Source: Acanthochlamys bracteata (taxonomy: Eukaryota > Streptophyta > Magnoliopsida > Pandanales > Velloziaceae). Taken from it: DNA of 64,000 bases. The stretch is taken from contig CM034129.1 of the NCBI GenBank assembly GCA_019914995.1, positions 930,001 through 994,000 of the forward strand, in the 5' to 3' direction. Positions 63,401 through 64,000 of the stretch are shown here, in pieces (position 1 is the stretch's first letter; each line of letters begins with the position of its first letter). The notes beneath the pieces were generated by a model. That model was not told the origin of the DNA and searched no databases. It was given only the letters and a program-made list of their open reading frames with translations. Both the position numbers and the translations under genes were made by a program.

Positions 63401-64000
63401 TCCCTGAAGACATGTAGTGATGTAGTTCAGTAACAAGGAAATTCGTGATTATAGATATAAGCATATACTCTTCTGGAAATAGCATCTCGTGATTCTAACC
63501 TCTTTTAATCCATTTCATTACTACCAACAAGAATTTCTCAGTACTTCAAATGTTGTCATGTTACTAGAATATTCTTTGAGTGGAATAGCATAAAAATATT
63601 GCATTTTCTTTGTTTGCAAAATGTGAAATATCACTCCTCAATGTTCTTCCAGGCGTGTTCAAATTTGTCAATAAGTACATCAACTCAAAGGGCTTTTCTG
63701 GGACGAAGCGCTATTTTGGTGATTTGAGAAAAACTGTAAGTAGTGATTTGTGAGAATTGAAATCTAAATTTCACTTGATATCAATTGGACTGATCTTTTA
63801 CCCAATTGTTTTTATAACAGATAAAAGCAGCAGGTTCAAATGTCTTGTTTGCTGCAATAACAGAGATATCGGACAGTGTCTTAAAAGGAGCAGAAGCTAG
63901 TGGATTTAATGGCATGGTAATTCTTGTTTCATCTTGAGATAGTGTCTATTTAGTAGGCATTTCTATTTGTTGACTTTCTCGGCTCTGTGCATTAGGAATC
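45451..64000 (+). CDS. VPS13-family bridge-like lipid transfer protein (SHRUBBY-like), 3' end beyond window
   Basis: Thirty-two exons: 45451-45740, 45857-45947, 46103-48300, 48405-48519, 49452-50360, 50668-50959, 51046-51488, 52209-52332, 52404-52528, 53281-53951, 54064-54181, 54265-54381, 55151-55245, 55886-56028, 56162-56217, 56399-56612, 57390-57824, 57894-58171, 58252-58337, 58404-58490, 58587-58848, 58924-59355, 59475-59571, 60762-61078, 61963-62079, 62179-62346, 62536-62661, 62772-62861, 62952-63058, 63155-63303, 63653-63735 and 63821-63916; a 33rd probably starts at 63996. All phases join, giving 2977 codons without a stop. The N-terminus (MVLAEALRKRLLSRLQPWLE) is a chorein domain; a VAB/SHR-binding region lies at about residues 1930-2640. 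VPS13 proteins form long grooves moving lipid between membranes. Arabidopsis SHRUBBY, a VPS13 relative, binds SHORT-ROOT and affects root growth; that this is its orthologue is inferred. Confidence 0.9.
56399..61078 (+). other. VPS13 adaptor-binding (VAB / SHR-BD) region within the VPS13-like gene
   Basis: Exons 16-24 encode repeated units, each with an Asn at the same place: RIHNESGFPLEL (about residue 1944), QIYNLLQSEVYIL (2130), LQNNTEFSLYC (2250), VISNESRECIIIR (2369), RIENCLRGASILYHQ (2515) and, less clearly, LRICEHND (2633). Six repeats with an invariant Asn are the known plan of the VAB domain, which binds organelle adaptors. The segment WNSKCKTVNTGDWVKRLEKQ and GKYFALLRLSR lies between the second and third repeats. 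Confidence 0.7.

Noticed and set aside
1-64000. tRNA, rRNA, CRISPR arrays, known microRNAs and LTR retroelements
   Set aside because: Scanned by eye for T-loop motifs, well-known plant microRNA sequences and long terminal repeats; none was convincing.

Overview
This is a stretch of nuclear DNA from a flowering plant, most likely a eudicot. The genes are split by GT-AG introns, the intergenic DNA is very AT-rich, and the gene families are plant-specific: KANADI, REM-type B3 proteins, an extra-large G protein, a JINGUBANG-like WD40 protein and a nuclear-encoded PetM. I cannot name the species from sequence alone. All exon models below were built by hand from splice signals and reading-frame continuity, without any transcript or database search.

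Layout, left to right. (1) 1-2076, minus: 5' part of a prolyl-oligopeptidase-family gene that runs off the left edge. (2) 2986-5249, minus: a small NUCLEAR FUSION DEFECTIVE 6-like mitochondrial protein with two possible C-termini. (3) 5430-13749, plus: a tandem array of three REM-type B3 genes, of which the first two are decayed and the third is intact with three B3 domains. (4) 14562-14915, plus: petM, cytochrome b6f subunit 7. (5) 15555-18354, minus: a seven-exon TMEM147 homologue, an ER membrane protein. (6) 20365-22610, minus: a KANADI transcription factor, closest to KAN4/ATS. (7) 22.6-29.8 kb: a long gene-free AT-rich region with dispersed repeats. (8) 29926-31009, plus: two small related ORFs of unknown function, each with a TATA box at the same spacing. 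(9) 31350-35686, minus: an XLG1-type extra-large G-alpha protein, eight exons. (10) 36651-37922: a hAT-type non-autonomous transposon with a perfect 8-bp target duplication and a second inverted-repeat element nested in it; a diverged copy of the inner element lies near 18.9-19.5 kb. (11) 37.9-42.3 kb: a mostly empty region. (12) 42497-43984, plus: a single-exon seven-bladed WD40 protein of the JINGUBANG group. (13) 45451 to beyond 64000, plus: a giant VPS13/SHRUBBY-like lipid-transfer protein gene. I traced 32 exons with an unbroken frame of 2977 codons, and it runs off the right edge.

The genes do not form one pathway. The interesting local structure is the decaying B3 array, the NFD6-like alternative ending, the paired small ORFs (one with a perfect hairpin around its start codon), the nested transposon and the very large VPS13 gene. 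From memory, petM, the TMEM147 homologue and the JINGUBANG-like WD40 gene also lie near each other, in subsets, in Arabidopsis, which suggests a conserved block into which KANADI and XLG fall here.
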